In this document: one piece after another, positions 39,589 through 48,400 of the stretch
Numbering within the stretch: position 1 is the stretch's first letter
Layout of the letters: the number at the start of each line of letters is the position of its first letter
Source of the DNA: Algoriphagus sp.
Lineage (GTDB): Bacteria > Bacteroidota > Bacteroidia > Cytophagales > Cyclobacteriaceae
Reading direction: 5' to 3'
DNA: 64,000 bases
Assembly (NCBI RefSeq): GCF_029254265.1
Contig: NZ_JAQWXX010000132.1
Location: 99,436 to 163,435 of the forward strand
Notes under the pieces: generated by a model
Seen by the model: only the letters and a program-made list of their open reading frames with translations
Databases searched by the model: none
What the model was told of the DNA's origin: nothing
Position numbers and translations under genes: made by a program

Positions 39589-40075
39589 TGTCATTCTAAT
39601 TTTACTGATTGGGATTGGCGCTTTGTTATTTTTCATCAATCAAAAAGAGACGGAGACTCCAAAAGGAAAGCAGATTCAGCATTTTAGAAACGCTGAAGTA
39701 ATCAATCCTGATCGGGGTACAAAGTTTGATTCCAGCTGGTTTGATGCAGACTTTCAGGTCATAGTTTTTGCTAATAACCTCTCGGAATATTCAATATTTA
39801 ACTTTGATTGGAATCCCTATTTTGAAAATAATCCTGAGATAAAATTCATTTTCTACTATTCTGGAAATGAAAAGAGTAAAATAGAAAAATGGATGAAAGA
39901 AACGGATTTTCAGCGGCCCATATTGTATGATCCTGCCAAGGAGTTTTATATTCAAAATGTAGTCGGAGATACGAATGGGATTGTTTTTAATACGAAAGAC
40001 GGAAAAGTTCAGTTTTTAGAAAATCCCTCATTTCCCAATTATCAGGATTTTTTGGATGAGCTTAAAGGAAAATAA
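39569..40075 (+). CDS. Membrane-anchored thioredoxin-fold-like protein without CxxC
   Basis: Single N-terminal TM; FQVIVFANNLSEYSIFNFDWNPYFENNPEIKFIFYYSGNEKSKIEKWMKETDFQRPILYDPAKEFYIQN; overlaps previous CDS by 20 bp. Confidence 0.5.
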   Translation: MRKYQNSVILILLIGIGALLFFINQKETETPKGKQIQHFRNAEVINPDRGTKFDSSWFDADFQVIVFANNLSEYSIFNFDWNPYFENNPEIKFIFYYSGNEKSKIEKWMKETDFQRPILYDPAKEFYIQNVVGDTNGIVFNTKDGKVQFLENPSFPNYQDFLDELKGK

Positions 40076-40139
40076 CCGTGCCGAATTGTCCTATAATTGC
40101 TAGAAAATGCGACCTATCATAAAACCAAACTCCTTATCC

Positions 40140-41327
40140 ATGTACAGACCTGTTTTTTTAATTTGTTTCGGGATGTTCTTCGCAGCCCTTTTTTCCTGTT
40201 CCGAAAAAGAAACCACTACAACTCCAACTAGCCCAATTCAAGAGCTTCAGTTTGAGGTGGTGGATTCTATCCTAGTGGATTTGCTTGAGCCGGTTACCAT
40301 TTTGGATTACCATCCCTCAAAGGATCTATATCTGATGAAAAATACCAGAGAAGGAAAGGTTTTTCTGGTCAATGGACGGGGAGAAATACTTGAAAAGCAT
40401 GAGCTAGGAGGCGAAGGGCCAAATCAGGTTCCTCAATTTTTTGAAGGGAGGTTTTACGGAGAATCCGGATATGTTTTTAAAGAGCTTTCTATGGAGATGC
40501 CATATCACTTGTTCGATGCTGATTTTACTAAGATCAAAAAAACCAAGGGTACGGTGAAAGAGATGATGTCTCTTTCTATCAACTCAAATAAACAGAGTTT
40601 TACAGTGTTTGAAGAGGATGGGAAGTATAAGTTGGTGGGGGAGGAACCGAACTCCTTCTCTATCGCTGATATAGATTTGGAGACCATTGGAGCTGATTTT
40701 TACAATAAGGTGAATAAAGGATTTATACTTGATTTGGAGCAGGACTCCGTTCACTACCTAAATGTATATCCTGATGACTGGACTTATAAAAAAGAGCAAA
40801 AGTGGATCGGGGCAACTTATCCAAGTTTATCGTTTAACCCAACTACCAAAACCCTGGCTTCCTTACCGCAGATGGGTAATCAACTTGGGATTTATAAGCT
40901 GGAAGGAAATGACGCTGTTTATCAAACAGTAGTAGAGTTGAGCCATCCTGATCGGGATGGGTATGAGGCATCTCTTGGTATGGATGGTTTAGTATACCCA
41001 GGTTTTAACGATATCAAAGCTTTTGGCCCCTATCAGATACTTATATTTTTCACTCCAATGCCTGAAGATATTTTAATGGGTTTCAGGGCAAAATCTGAGG
41101 AGTATTTCAGAGATCCGGAATTCAGAGAAGCCCTAACCAAGTATAGAAAACCGCGATATATTATTGTAAAAGAAGATCAGCAAATTGGAATCCTCAATGA
41201 GCTTCCAGTGGCAGGTGTTGTAAACATTGGTTTGTCTGATGGAACGCTGATTGTCAAAGCCGCTGAAGGAGAAATAGAGCGGGATTATAATTTGTTTTAT
41301 AAACTGAGACTCAAGACCGCTCAATGA
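40140..41327 (+). CDS. 6-bladed beta-propeller lipoprotein (4)
   Basis: Lipobox LFSCSEK; KNTREGKVFLVNGRGEILEKHELGGEGPNQVPQF. Confidence 0.72.
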   Translation: MYRPVFLICFGMFFAALFSCSEKETTTTPTSPIQELQFEVVDSILVDLLEPVTILDYHPSKDLYLMKNTREGKVFLVNGRGEILEKHELGGEGPNQVPQFFEGRFYGESGYVFKELSMEMPYHLFDADFTKIKKTKGTVKEMMSLSINSNKQSFTVFEEDGKYKLVGEEPNSFSIADIDLETIGADFYNKVNKGFILDLEQDSVHYLNVYPDDWTYKKEQKWIGATYPSLSFNPTTKTLASLPQMGNQLGIYKLEGNDAVYQTVVELSHPDRDGYEASLGMDGLVYPGFNDIKAFGPYQILIFFTPMPEDILMGFRAKSEEYFRDPEFREALTKYRKPRYIIVKEDQQIGILNELPVAGVVNIGLSDGTLIVKAAEGEIERDYNLFYKLRLKTAQ

Positions 41328-42022
41328 AACAAATCATACACTACGATTCCAACTGAAAAAGTAAGTAACTGAAGCGGGCTTCTACGGAAATTGTAGTCAA
41401 ACTCCCCGTTTCCCTGATCTGGAAGGTAAGTGACATCCCCTTTGGTCAAAAAACGGATACTGTTGCTGTCTTGGTAACTGGTTTTTAATTCCAACTTGGT
41501 TCCTTCATCCAAAAAAGGCAAGGGAATCTGAATTCCCGCTCCGATTCGATAAGCTATAGCCCAATCCCTGTGATCGGAATCTGCTTCGATTGGTTCTTCA
41601 TCGATGGTTACCCGGATTTGGTATCGTGTATAGAGGTAATTTGCCCCGAATTGAGTTTCGATAAAAGGAGTGTATTTGGCATTTACCCAAGGCAAGTATC
41701 GCATGGTAATCATGCCTGTAGCGATGTAATTATTTCTTCGCAGCCGTAACTCATCGCTAAATCCTTGGTATAAATCAGTTCGCTTTTCCAACTTACTTCC
41801 ATAGAGACCATAGCCCAAATCCAATCCAATTTGTATGGGAGCGGTTTGAAATTCATAAAGCATAAATCCTGAAAGGGTAGGAAAAAAAATCGATCCTGCT
41901 TCTTCCTTAAGTTTTCCTACTGACGAACTCCCATTGAAATGTCCACCGGCAAGAAAAAATTGAGCTTGAACGGTTAGCGTAGTGAAGAAGAAAAAAGAGA
42001 ATGTTAGAAATCTTTGCATCAA
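41321..42022 (-). CDS. Outer-membrane beta-barrel protein
   Basis: Signal peptide; alternating strands GLDLGYGLYGSKL..., AIAYRIGAGIQIPLPF, terminal aromatic residue region. Confidence 0.6.
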   Translation of the reverse strand: MMQRFLTFSFFFFTTLTVQAQFFLAGGHFNGSSSVGKLKEEAGSIFFPTLSGFMLYEFQTAPIQIGLDLGYGLYGSKLEKRTDLYQGFSDELRLRRNNYIATGMITMRYLPWVNAKYTPFIETQFGANYLYTRYQIRVTIDEEPIEADSDHRDWAIAYRIGAGIQIPLPFLDEGTKLELKTSYQDSNSIRFLTKGDVTYLPDQGNGEFDYNFRRSPLQLLTFSVGIVVYDLFH

Positions 42023-42075
42023 CTGTTTTTTTAAATTGATACGGAAAAAGGAGTTGTCGGGGTTTTTTATTTTGA

Positions 42076-43233
42076 CTAGGATAGAGATTCCAACTCCTTC
42101 AAGAATTTTACAATTCCGACCACAGTCACATTCTTTGCAATCGGGTAGCTGTCTTCTTTTGGAATGACCACATGGAGGTGTTCGATTCCCAGATCATCCA
42201 TTGCTAGAAAAGTCCCTTTACTTATTTTAGGGGTTAAACTGAATTTAATTTCCACTGCGGAAAGCCATTGATTCCCTCTTCTAATCAGGAGGTCGATTTC
42301 AGCTCCGTCCTGAGTTCGGTAATAATAAAGTTCACAATCTTGAGGCAAAACACTTGCCGCTTGATTGATCACAAAAGCTTCCCAAGATGATCCCAAGAGT
42401 ATATTTCCGAATAGGTCATTCATCGATTGGATCCCTGTCAGGTAATGAAGCATTCCGGTGTCTCGGTAGTACAGTTTTGGGGATTTTACCAATCGCTTTT
42501 TGAGATTTACGTGCCAGGAGGGGAGTTCACGCAAGAGAAATGCCTCGATCAAGAAACTCATATATGTTTTCACCGTAGGGTTTGAAAGTCCTAGTGCTTT
42601 CGAATAGGCACTGTAATTAAGCGGGCCACCTTGTGCATTTGCGATCATCATCATCAACTGTCGGGTCTGTCTTGGTTCAGCGGGAAGTCCGTATTGAGGT
42701 AAATCTCGTTGGATATAGCTATTGACGAAATTCCGATACCAAATATGTGAAAATGAGTTTTCTGTGGAGAGAAATGGTTCTGGGAAGCCTCCGTTTATCC
42801 AGAGTGAATTAGTTTGATCTACATCTGAAATTTCGAGAAGATTTAGCGGAGTCATTTCTAGGTAATTTATTCTTCCAGCTAGGCTTTCTGTACTTTGGAG
42901 AAGTAAGGTCGGAGCTGCCGAGCCCAGAATAACGAATCGTCCTGGCCTCCGATCTTCGTCCACCATGGCTCGAATAATCGGAAAAAGGCTTGGTAAATGA
43001 TGGATCTCGTCCAGAATAATTGTTTTGTCTAAATTCTGTGAAAAGAATAATTCAGGGTCCGAAAGTTTATTCAAATCAGAATTACGCTCCAAATCCAAAT
43101 AGATAAATGGGACTTTGTAAGTGATAGATTTCACTAGGGTGGTTTTGCCGACTTGGCGGGGGCCGATTACTCCTGTAACTGGAAATAACCGTAGTGATTC
43201 TATGAAATCCTTTTCTATGCTTCGTTTTATCAT
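42076..43233 (-). CDS. AAA ATPase with DUF4143 domain
   Basis: GPRQVGKTTL Walker A, ILDEIHHLPSLFPII, GSAAPTLLLQSTESLAGRI, AVEIKFSLTPKISKG. Confidence 0.88.
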   Translation of the reverse strand: MIKRSIEKDFIESLRLFPVTGVIGPRQVGKTTLVKSITYKVPFIYLDLERNSDLNKLSDPELFFSQNLDKTIILDEIHHLPSLFPIIRAMVDEDRRPGRFVILGSAAPTLLLQSTESLAGRINYLEMTPLNLLEISDVDQTNSLWINGGFPEPFLSTENSFSHIWYRNFVNSYIQRDLPQYGLPAEPRQTRQLMMMIANAQGGPLNYSAYSKALGLSNPTVKTYMSFLIEAFLLRELPSWHVNLKKRLVKSPKLYYRDTGMLHYLTGIQSMNDLFGNILLGSSWEAFVINQAASVLPQDCELYYYRTQDGAEIDLLIRRGNQWLSAVEIKFSLTPKISKGTFLAMDDLGIEHLHVVIPKEDSYPIAKNVTVVGIVKFLKELESLS

Positions 43234-43307
43234 CCCTGTAAAATTAAAAATAAATTTTAAAAATGCAGGGGTTGATATTCTCAAATCCTAAATTGTTTTA
43301 TCAAAGA

Positions 43308-43404
43308 TTTAAGATTTTGCTACTTCTCCCAAGTGAGTGTCTCCACTCACATAAATGATGTTTATTTGAAGCTTAAGATTTTGCTGTCCGTGAGGACAAA
43401 CAGC
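43308..43404. repeat. Pair of TTAAGATTTTGCT-plus-hairpin REP-like units
   Basis: GTGAGTG-tctc-CACTCAC (43333-43350) and TGTCC-gtga-GGACA (43385-43398), each preceded by TTAAGATTTTGCT. Confidence 0.6.
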
Positions 43405-43439
43405 GGCAGTTAATTGTCTTTTGCGAAGTAATCTTCCAA

Positions 43440-45446
43440 TCAATACTCCACCAACTCCCTCAATTTATTCTGGAATCGGGCGACAGGCAAAAACTGCTTC
43501 TCCAAGCTTGGAGCAAAAGGAACAGGGGTATCCAAACTCCCTTCCCGCATGACAGGCGCATCTAGGTCGGTAAAGCAATGCTCAGAAATCCAGGCACAAA
43601 TCTCTGCTCCAATTCCGCCAGTCAGGCAGTCCTCCTGAAGAAAAATCACTTTCCCTGTTTTCTTCACCGTAGCTTTCACAGATTCTTTATCCCAAGGTAA
43701 AAGAGTCCGCAGATCCAAGATATCTGCAGAAATCCCCATTTCTTCTATGGCTTTCAGTGCCCAGTGGACTCCCATGCCATAAGTGATGATGGATACCTGA
43801 TCTCCAGTTTTCGCTAAAGCTGCTTTGCCTATTTCTACCGTGTAATATTCATCCGGAATCTCCGCACTGATGGACCGGTACATGCCTTTGTGCTCAAAAT
43901 ATAAATAAGGGTTCGGGTCCTCCAGAGCCGCATTGAGTAAGCCTTTGGCATCGTAAGGGTTTGATGGATAGACGATTTTTAATCCTGGGGTATGGAAAAA
44001 CCAAGCCTCATTGGATTGAGAATGGAATGGGCCAGCAGCCATTCCGGCACCGGTTGGCATCCGAACGACCACATCGGCATTTTGCCCCCAGCGGTAATGG
44101 ATTTTGGCCAGGTTATTTACGATTTGATTAAAGCCTACCGAGACAAAATCCGCAAATTGCATCTCCACCATGGCTTTGTAGCCTTTGATGGAAAGTCCCA
44201 ATCCTGCTCCGATAATAGCACTTTCACAGAGCGGCGTATTTCGAACGCGATCAGCTCCGAATTTTCCTTTGAACCCATCAGTGATTTTGAATACTCCTCC
44301 GTACTCACCAATATCTTGTCCCATCAGCACGAGGTTTGGATACTTTTCCATGGACTGGAAAAGCCCGTCTGAGATTGCGTCCACAAATCGTTTTTCGGAT
44401 TTGGGATTGTTTTCTGAAGGAGAAATTACTTCCTGGGTAAATGGCGCATAAACATCTTTCAATTCCAACTCAAGATCTGGTTGAATGGCTTCTTCCGCAA
44501 ATGCAACCTCCAGTCCATCATTGATGGCTTTCTTTACTTTTTTGTTGATTCGTTCTTTTGTTTTTTCATCCAATACGCCAATGGATTCTAAGTAGGCTTC
44601 GTAATTATCCACCGGATCAAGCTTTGACCAGTCTTCCATCAATTGCTTAGGAACATACTTTGTCCCAGATGCTTCCTCATGTCCCCGCATTCGGAAGGTG
44701 ATGGCTTCGACAAGCACTGGACGTGGGTTTTTCCGGATATCCTCTGCTAGATTCCTGATTGCATCGTAGACTTCCAAAACGTTATTTCCTTGAATTCTGA
44801 GAGTTTCCATACCATAGCCTGGGCCTTTTTCAGTAAAGTATTTGAAAGCAAATTGCTCTTCGCTTGGGGTAGAAAGTCCGTAGCCATTGTGCTCTACAAT
44901 AAAAATCACCGGAAGTTTCCACACTGCGGCGACATTCAAACCTTCGTGAAAGTCACCCTCTGAACTTGCCCCATCTCCTGAAAAAACCAAGGTCACTTTC
45001 TTTTCTTTTGAAAGCTTATCTGCCAAAGCGATCCCATCTGCAATTGCAAGTTGTGGGCCTAAGTGAGAGATCATCCCGACGATGTGATGTTCATTACTTC
45101 CAAAGTGAAAAGAACGATCCCTGCCTTTGGTGAAACCCGAAGCTTTTCCCTGAAACTGAGCAAAAAGCTTTTCCAGCGGCATATCTCTGCCGGTGAAAAT
45201 CCCCAGATTTCGATGCATTGGTAGAATGTATTCATTTGCGGCCAAGGCATTGACTGCTCCAATCGAAATTGCCTCTTGTCCCCAACCGCTAAACCATTTG
45301 GAAATTCGACCCTGACGAAGCAGAATCAACATTTTCTCTTCGATTCTGCGAGGCATAATCAGTGATTCGTAAAGAGAAAGAAGTGTTTCGTTAGAATAAT
45401 TCTTTCGATCAAAAGTCAATAAAGCCGATTGGGTCAATTCAGTCAT
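43440..45446 (-). CDS. Fused alpha/beta 2-oxoacid dehydrogenase E1 component
   Basis: E1 alpha TPP region (GDGASSEGDFHEGLNVAAVWKLPVIFIVEHNGYG) followed by E1 beta (GQDIGEYGGVFKITDGFKGKFGADRVRNTPLCESAIIG) in one ORF. Confidence 0.92.
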   Translation of the reverse strand: MTELTQSALLTFDRKNYSNETLLSLYESLIMPRRIEEKMLILLRQGRISKWFSGWGQEAISIGAVNALAANEYILPMHRNLGIFTGRDMPLEKLFAQFQGKASGFTKGRDRSFHFGSNEHHIVGMISHLGPQLAIADGIALADKLSKEKKVTLVFSGDGASSEGDFHEGLNVAAVWKLPVIFIVEHNGYGLSTPSEEQFAFKYFTEKGPGYGMETLRIQGNNVLEVYDAIRNLAEDIRKNPRPVLVEAITFRMRGHEEASGTKYVPKQLMEDWSKLDPVDNYEAYLESIGVLDEKTKERINKKVKKAINDGLEVAFAEEAIQPDLELELKDVYAPFTQEVISPSENNPKSEKRFVDAISDGLFQSMEKYPNLVLMGQDIGEYGGVFKITDGFKGKFGADRVRNTPLCESAIIGAGLGLSIKGYKAMVEMQFADFVSVGFNQIVNNLAKIHYRWGQNADVVVRMPTGAGMAAGPFHSQSNEAWFFHTPGLKIVYPSNPYDAKGLLNAALEDPNPYLYFEHKGMYRSISAEIPDEYYTVEIGKAALAKTGDQVSIITYGMGVHWALKAIEEMGISADILDLRTLLPWDKESVKATVKKTGKVIFLQEDCLTGGIGAEICAWISEHCFTDLDAPVMREGSLDTPVPFAPSLEKQFLPVARFQNKLRELVEY

Positions 45447-45577
45447 TTCTTTGGGATTTGAGCACTAAGTTAAAATAGCTTTTAGGCTTTACAAAGCTTA
45501 AAATTCGGCTTTCTGATCCAGTCTAGGGGATTTTTAAAAAATGTGTCTTTTAATCCATTTAAACCTATAAAATGCAA

Positions 45578-45599
45578 AACCCCGGCCTTGGCCGGGGTT
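45578..45599. repeat. GC-rich perfect hairpin in divergent intergenic region
   Basis: aaccccggcc-tt-ggccggggtt. Confidence 0.75.
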
Positions 45600-45830
45600 A
45601 AAAAATAAATGCAAGGAGTTAAAAAGTTTTGCTGTATGATTCAAAAGTAGCTATCGGAATTCCGTCCAGCGACACTTTTCGGTTATGCTTAGTTTAACAA
45701 AAAAGAGCAGGTTTAATAAATTGGTAATACAGGCTTGAGTGAGATTAAAAATTACTCGTTCCATATGTTTTCTTGCAAGTTTTGGGTACTTTTTGACATA
45801 ATTTTAAGTTAACGAAGCTCCTAAAGACCT

Positions 45831-46919
45831 ATGAAATTTACAGCTGCATTTTTAATTGGTATTCTCTTTTTCGCTTCATCAGTGTGTCTTTTAGCTCAGG
45901 GTAAAACAGAAGTTGAGATCCGAGGGGAGCAATTTTTTATTAATGGAAAGCCTACTTACGAAGGAAGGACTTGGAAGGGAAATCGAATAGAAGGGTTACT
46001 GATGAATTCTAGAATGGTTCAAGGAATTTTTGACGATTTGAACCAGGAGACGATTTTTAATTGGGAATACCCGGATACTAAAACTTGGGATGCCGATAGG
46101 AATACGAGTGAGTTTGTGAGTCACATGGAAGAGTGGAATTCTTACGGCATGCTTTCTTTTACCATTAATCTACAGGGAGGAAGTCCTTTTGGTTATTCTC
46201 AAAATCAGCCTTGGATCAATTCAGCTTTCGATGAAAAAGGAAAAATCCGAAAAGCCTATCTCGCTCGATTAGAACTAATTCTTGATGAAGCTGACCGATT
46301 GGGGATGGCGCCTATTTTAGGCTTATTTTACTTTGGTCAGGATGAAAATTTGGAAGATGAAACAGCGGTGATCCGTGCTGTTACGGGGATGCGGGACTGG
46401 CTACTGAAAAAGGATTACCGGAATGTTTTGATTGAAATCAATAACGAATGCAATATTCGCTACGATCATGCGATTTTGCAACCTGAGCGAGTTCACGAAT
46501 TAATCGAATTGATGAAAATTCCAACTAAATCAGGCCGGAGATTGTTGGTCAGCACCAGTTATGGCGGAGGGGCTATTCCTTTAGAAAATGTAGTTCGAAC
46601 TTCAGATTATATTCTTCTTCATGGAAATGGTGTAAAAGATCCCAATCGGATCAAAGCCATGGTGCAGGAAACTCAATCGGTAGCAGGCTATGCCCCAAAA
46701 CCTATTGTCTTTAATGAGGATGATCACTTCAATTTTGATCAAGACCTGAATAATTTCACGGCAGCAGTTTCTGCCTACGCTTCCTGGGGATATTTTGATT
46801 ACCGAATGAAAGAAGAAGGATTCTCCAAAGGCTACCAGAGTGTCCCGGTAGATTGGGGAATTAATTCTGAGCGAAAAAAGGGGTTCTTTAGGCTAATGAA
46901 AGAAATAACGGGATATTGA
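45831..46919 (+). CDS. Secreted GH clan A (GH5-like) TIM-barrel protein
   Basis: Signal peptide; VLIEINNECNIRYDH and IVFNEDDHFNFD resemble the acid/base and nucleophile strands. Confidence 0.55.
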   Translation: MKFTAAFLIGILFFASSVCLLAQGKTEVEIRGEQFFINGKPTYEGRTWKGNRIEGLLMNSRMVQGIFDDLNQETIFNWEYPDTKTWDADRNTSEFVSHMEEWNSYGMLSFTINLQGGSPFGYSQNQPWINSAFDEKGKIRKAYLARLELILDEADRLGMAPILGLFYFGQDENLEDETAVIRAVTGMRDWLLKKDYRNVLIEINNECNIRYDHAILQPERVHELIELMKIPTKSGRRLLVSTSYGGGAIPLENVVRTSDYILLHGNGVKDPNRIKAMVQETQSVAGYAPKPIVFNEDDHFNFDQDLNNFTAAVSAYASWGYFDYRMKEEGFSKGYQSVPVDWGINSERKKGFFRLMKEITGY

Positions 46920-46971
46920 CCACAGACCACAGTCGACTGTTGACAGTGGTCTGTTGACATAAAATTTTCCC

Positions 46972-46979
46972 TACCTTTG
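46972..46979 (+). promoter_or_regulatory. Bacteroidota-type -7 element upstream of rimO
   Basis: TACCTTTG matching TAnnTTTG 24 bp upstream of the annotated start. Confidence 0.5.
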
Positions 46980-47002
46980 CACCCTCAAAAAGTAGGAAAA
47001 CT

Positions 47003-48316
47003 GTGAAAGCGAGAACTCTCAAAAAAGACAAAGTCAATATTATCACCATGGGCTGCTCCAAGAATCTAGTGGATTCGGAAGTGCTACTGACCCAACTTAG
47101 AGGCAATGGCATTAACGCCAGCCATGAGTCCAATTCGGATGATAATAATATTGTGATCATCAATACCTGTGGTTTTATAGACAATGCGAAGCAGGAATCG
47201 ATTGATACGATTTTGCAATATGTGGATGCCAAAGAGCAGGGTTTGGTGGACAAAGTCTATGTGACTGGTTGTCTTTCGCAGCGCTACAAAGACGATTTGG
47301 AAAAAGAAATCCCCCAAGTAGATGCGTTTTTTGGAACGCGAGACTTGCCTGCGATTTTAAAGAAGTTCAAAGCAGATTACAAGCATGAGTTGGTGGGCGA
47401 GCGGCTTTTAACTCATTCCGCGCACTATGCTTACATGAAGATTTCAGAAGGTTGCGACAGACCTTGTTCTTTCTGTGCGATTCCTTTGATGCGTGGAGGA
47501 CATATCTCCCGACCGATTGAGGAACTGGTGAAAGAAGCGCAGCATAAAGCAGCTGGAGGAACCAAGGAATTGCTTTTGATAGCTCAGGATTCGACTTATT
47601 ATGGCTTGGATCTGTATAAAAAGCGAAATCTGGCTGAACTCATGAGAAGACTTTCTGATGTGGAGGGAATAGACTGGATTCGCCTGCATTATGCCTATCC
47701 GACTGGATTTCCGATGGAAGTGATCGAAGTGATGAAGGAGCGGGAGAATATTTGCAACTACTTGGATATTCCATTGCAACACGGATCAAGCGATGTGCTC
47801 AAGGCGATGCGAAGAGGAACGACCCGTGAAAAGCAGGAAGAACTGATTCATAGTATCCGAGATATTTTGCCAGAGATTGCGATACGTACGACCATGATTG
47901 CGGGACACCCGGGAGAAGGCGAAAAGGAATTCCAAGAGATGGTAGACTTTGTGGAGCGAATGAAGTTTGAGCGCTTGGGTGTGTTTACCTATTCACACGA
48001 AGAAAATACTCACGCGCATACTATGGACGACATCACTCCTCAGGAAGTAAAACAGGAGCGAGCCAACCATCTGATGGAAGTGCAGGAGCAAATCTCCTAT
48101 GACTTGAATCAGGAAAAAATAGGCAAAACCTTTAAGGTGCTAATCGATAAGAAAGAGGGTGGACACTTCGTCGGCCGAACAGAGTTTGACTCGATAGAAG
48201 TGGATAATGAAGTGCTGATCGATGCAGCCAAACATTATTGTAGAGTAGGTGACTTTGTCCAAGCGAAAATCACCGATGCGACGGAATTTGATTTGTACGC
48301 TACAGTGGAAGAGTAA
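47003..48316 (+). CDS. rimO: Ribosomal protein S12 methylthiotransferase RimO
   Basis: MGCSKNLVDSEVLL, EGCDRPCSFCAIPLMRGGHISRP radical SAM motif, C-terminal TRAM domain. Confidence 0.95.
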   Translation: MKARTLKKDKVNIITMGCSKNLVDSEVLLTQLRGNGINASHESNSDDNNIVIINTCGFIDNAKQESIDTILQYVDAKEQGLVDKVYVTGCLSQRYKDDLEKEIPQVDAFFGTRDLPAILKKFKADYKHELVGERLLTHSAHYAYMKISEGCDRPCSFCAIPLMRGGHISRPIEELVKEAQHKAAGGTKELLLIAQDSTYYGLDLYKKRNLAELMRRLSDVEGIDWIRLHYAYPTGFPMEVIEVMKERENICNYLDIPLQHGSSDVLKAMRRGTTREKQEELIHSIRDILPEIAIRTTMIAGHPGEGEKEFQEMVDFVERMKFERLGVFTYSHEENTHAHTMDDITPQEVKQERANHLMEVQEQISYDLNQEKIGKTFKVLIDKKEGGHFVGRTEFDSIEVDNEVLIDAAKHYCRVGDFVQAKITDATEFDLYATVEE

Positions 48317-48400
48317 TCTAGTTTTTAATAAATTTGAAAGACATGGTTTTAATTTTGTCCTAGCTATCGTATTTTTAGTTAAACCAAATAATTTTTTAAG

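Noticed and set aside
42076-43233. DUF4143 AAA ATPase as a defence or mobile gene
   Set aside because: This family is common and widespread, and no partner genes support a defence island here.
43373-43404. Possible hammerhead ribozyme: GTCCGTGAGGAC equals the textbook stem II sequence
   Set aside because: The required CUGANGA before and GAAA after the stem are absent, so the catalytic core is missing; treated as a REP-like hairpin.
43440-45446. Fused E1 alpha/beta as a novel fusion
   Set aside because: Single-chain E1 alpha-beta fusions are already known in Bacteroidota; not reported as a finding.
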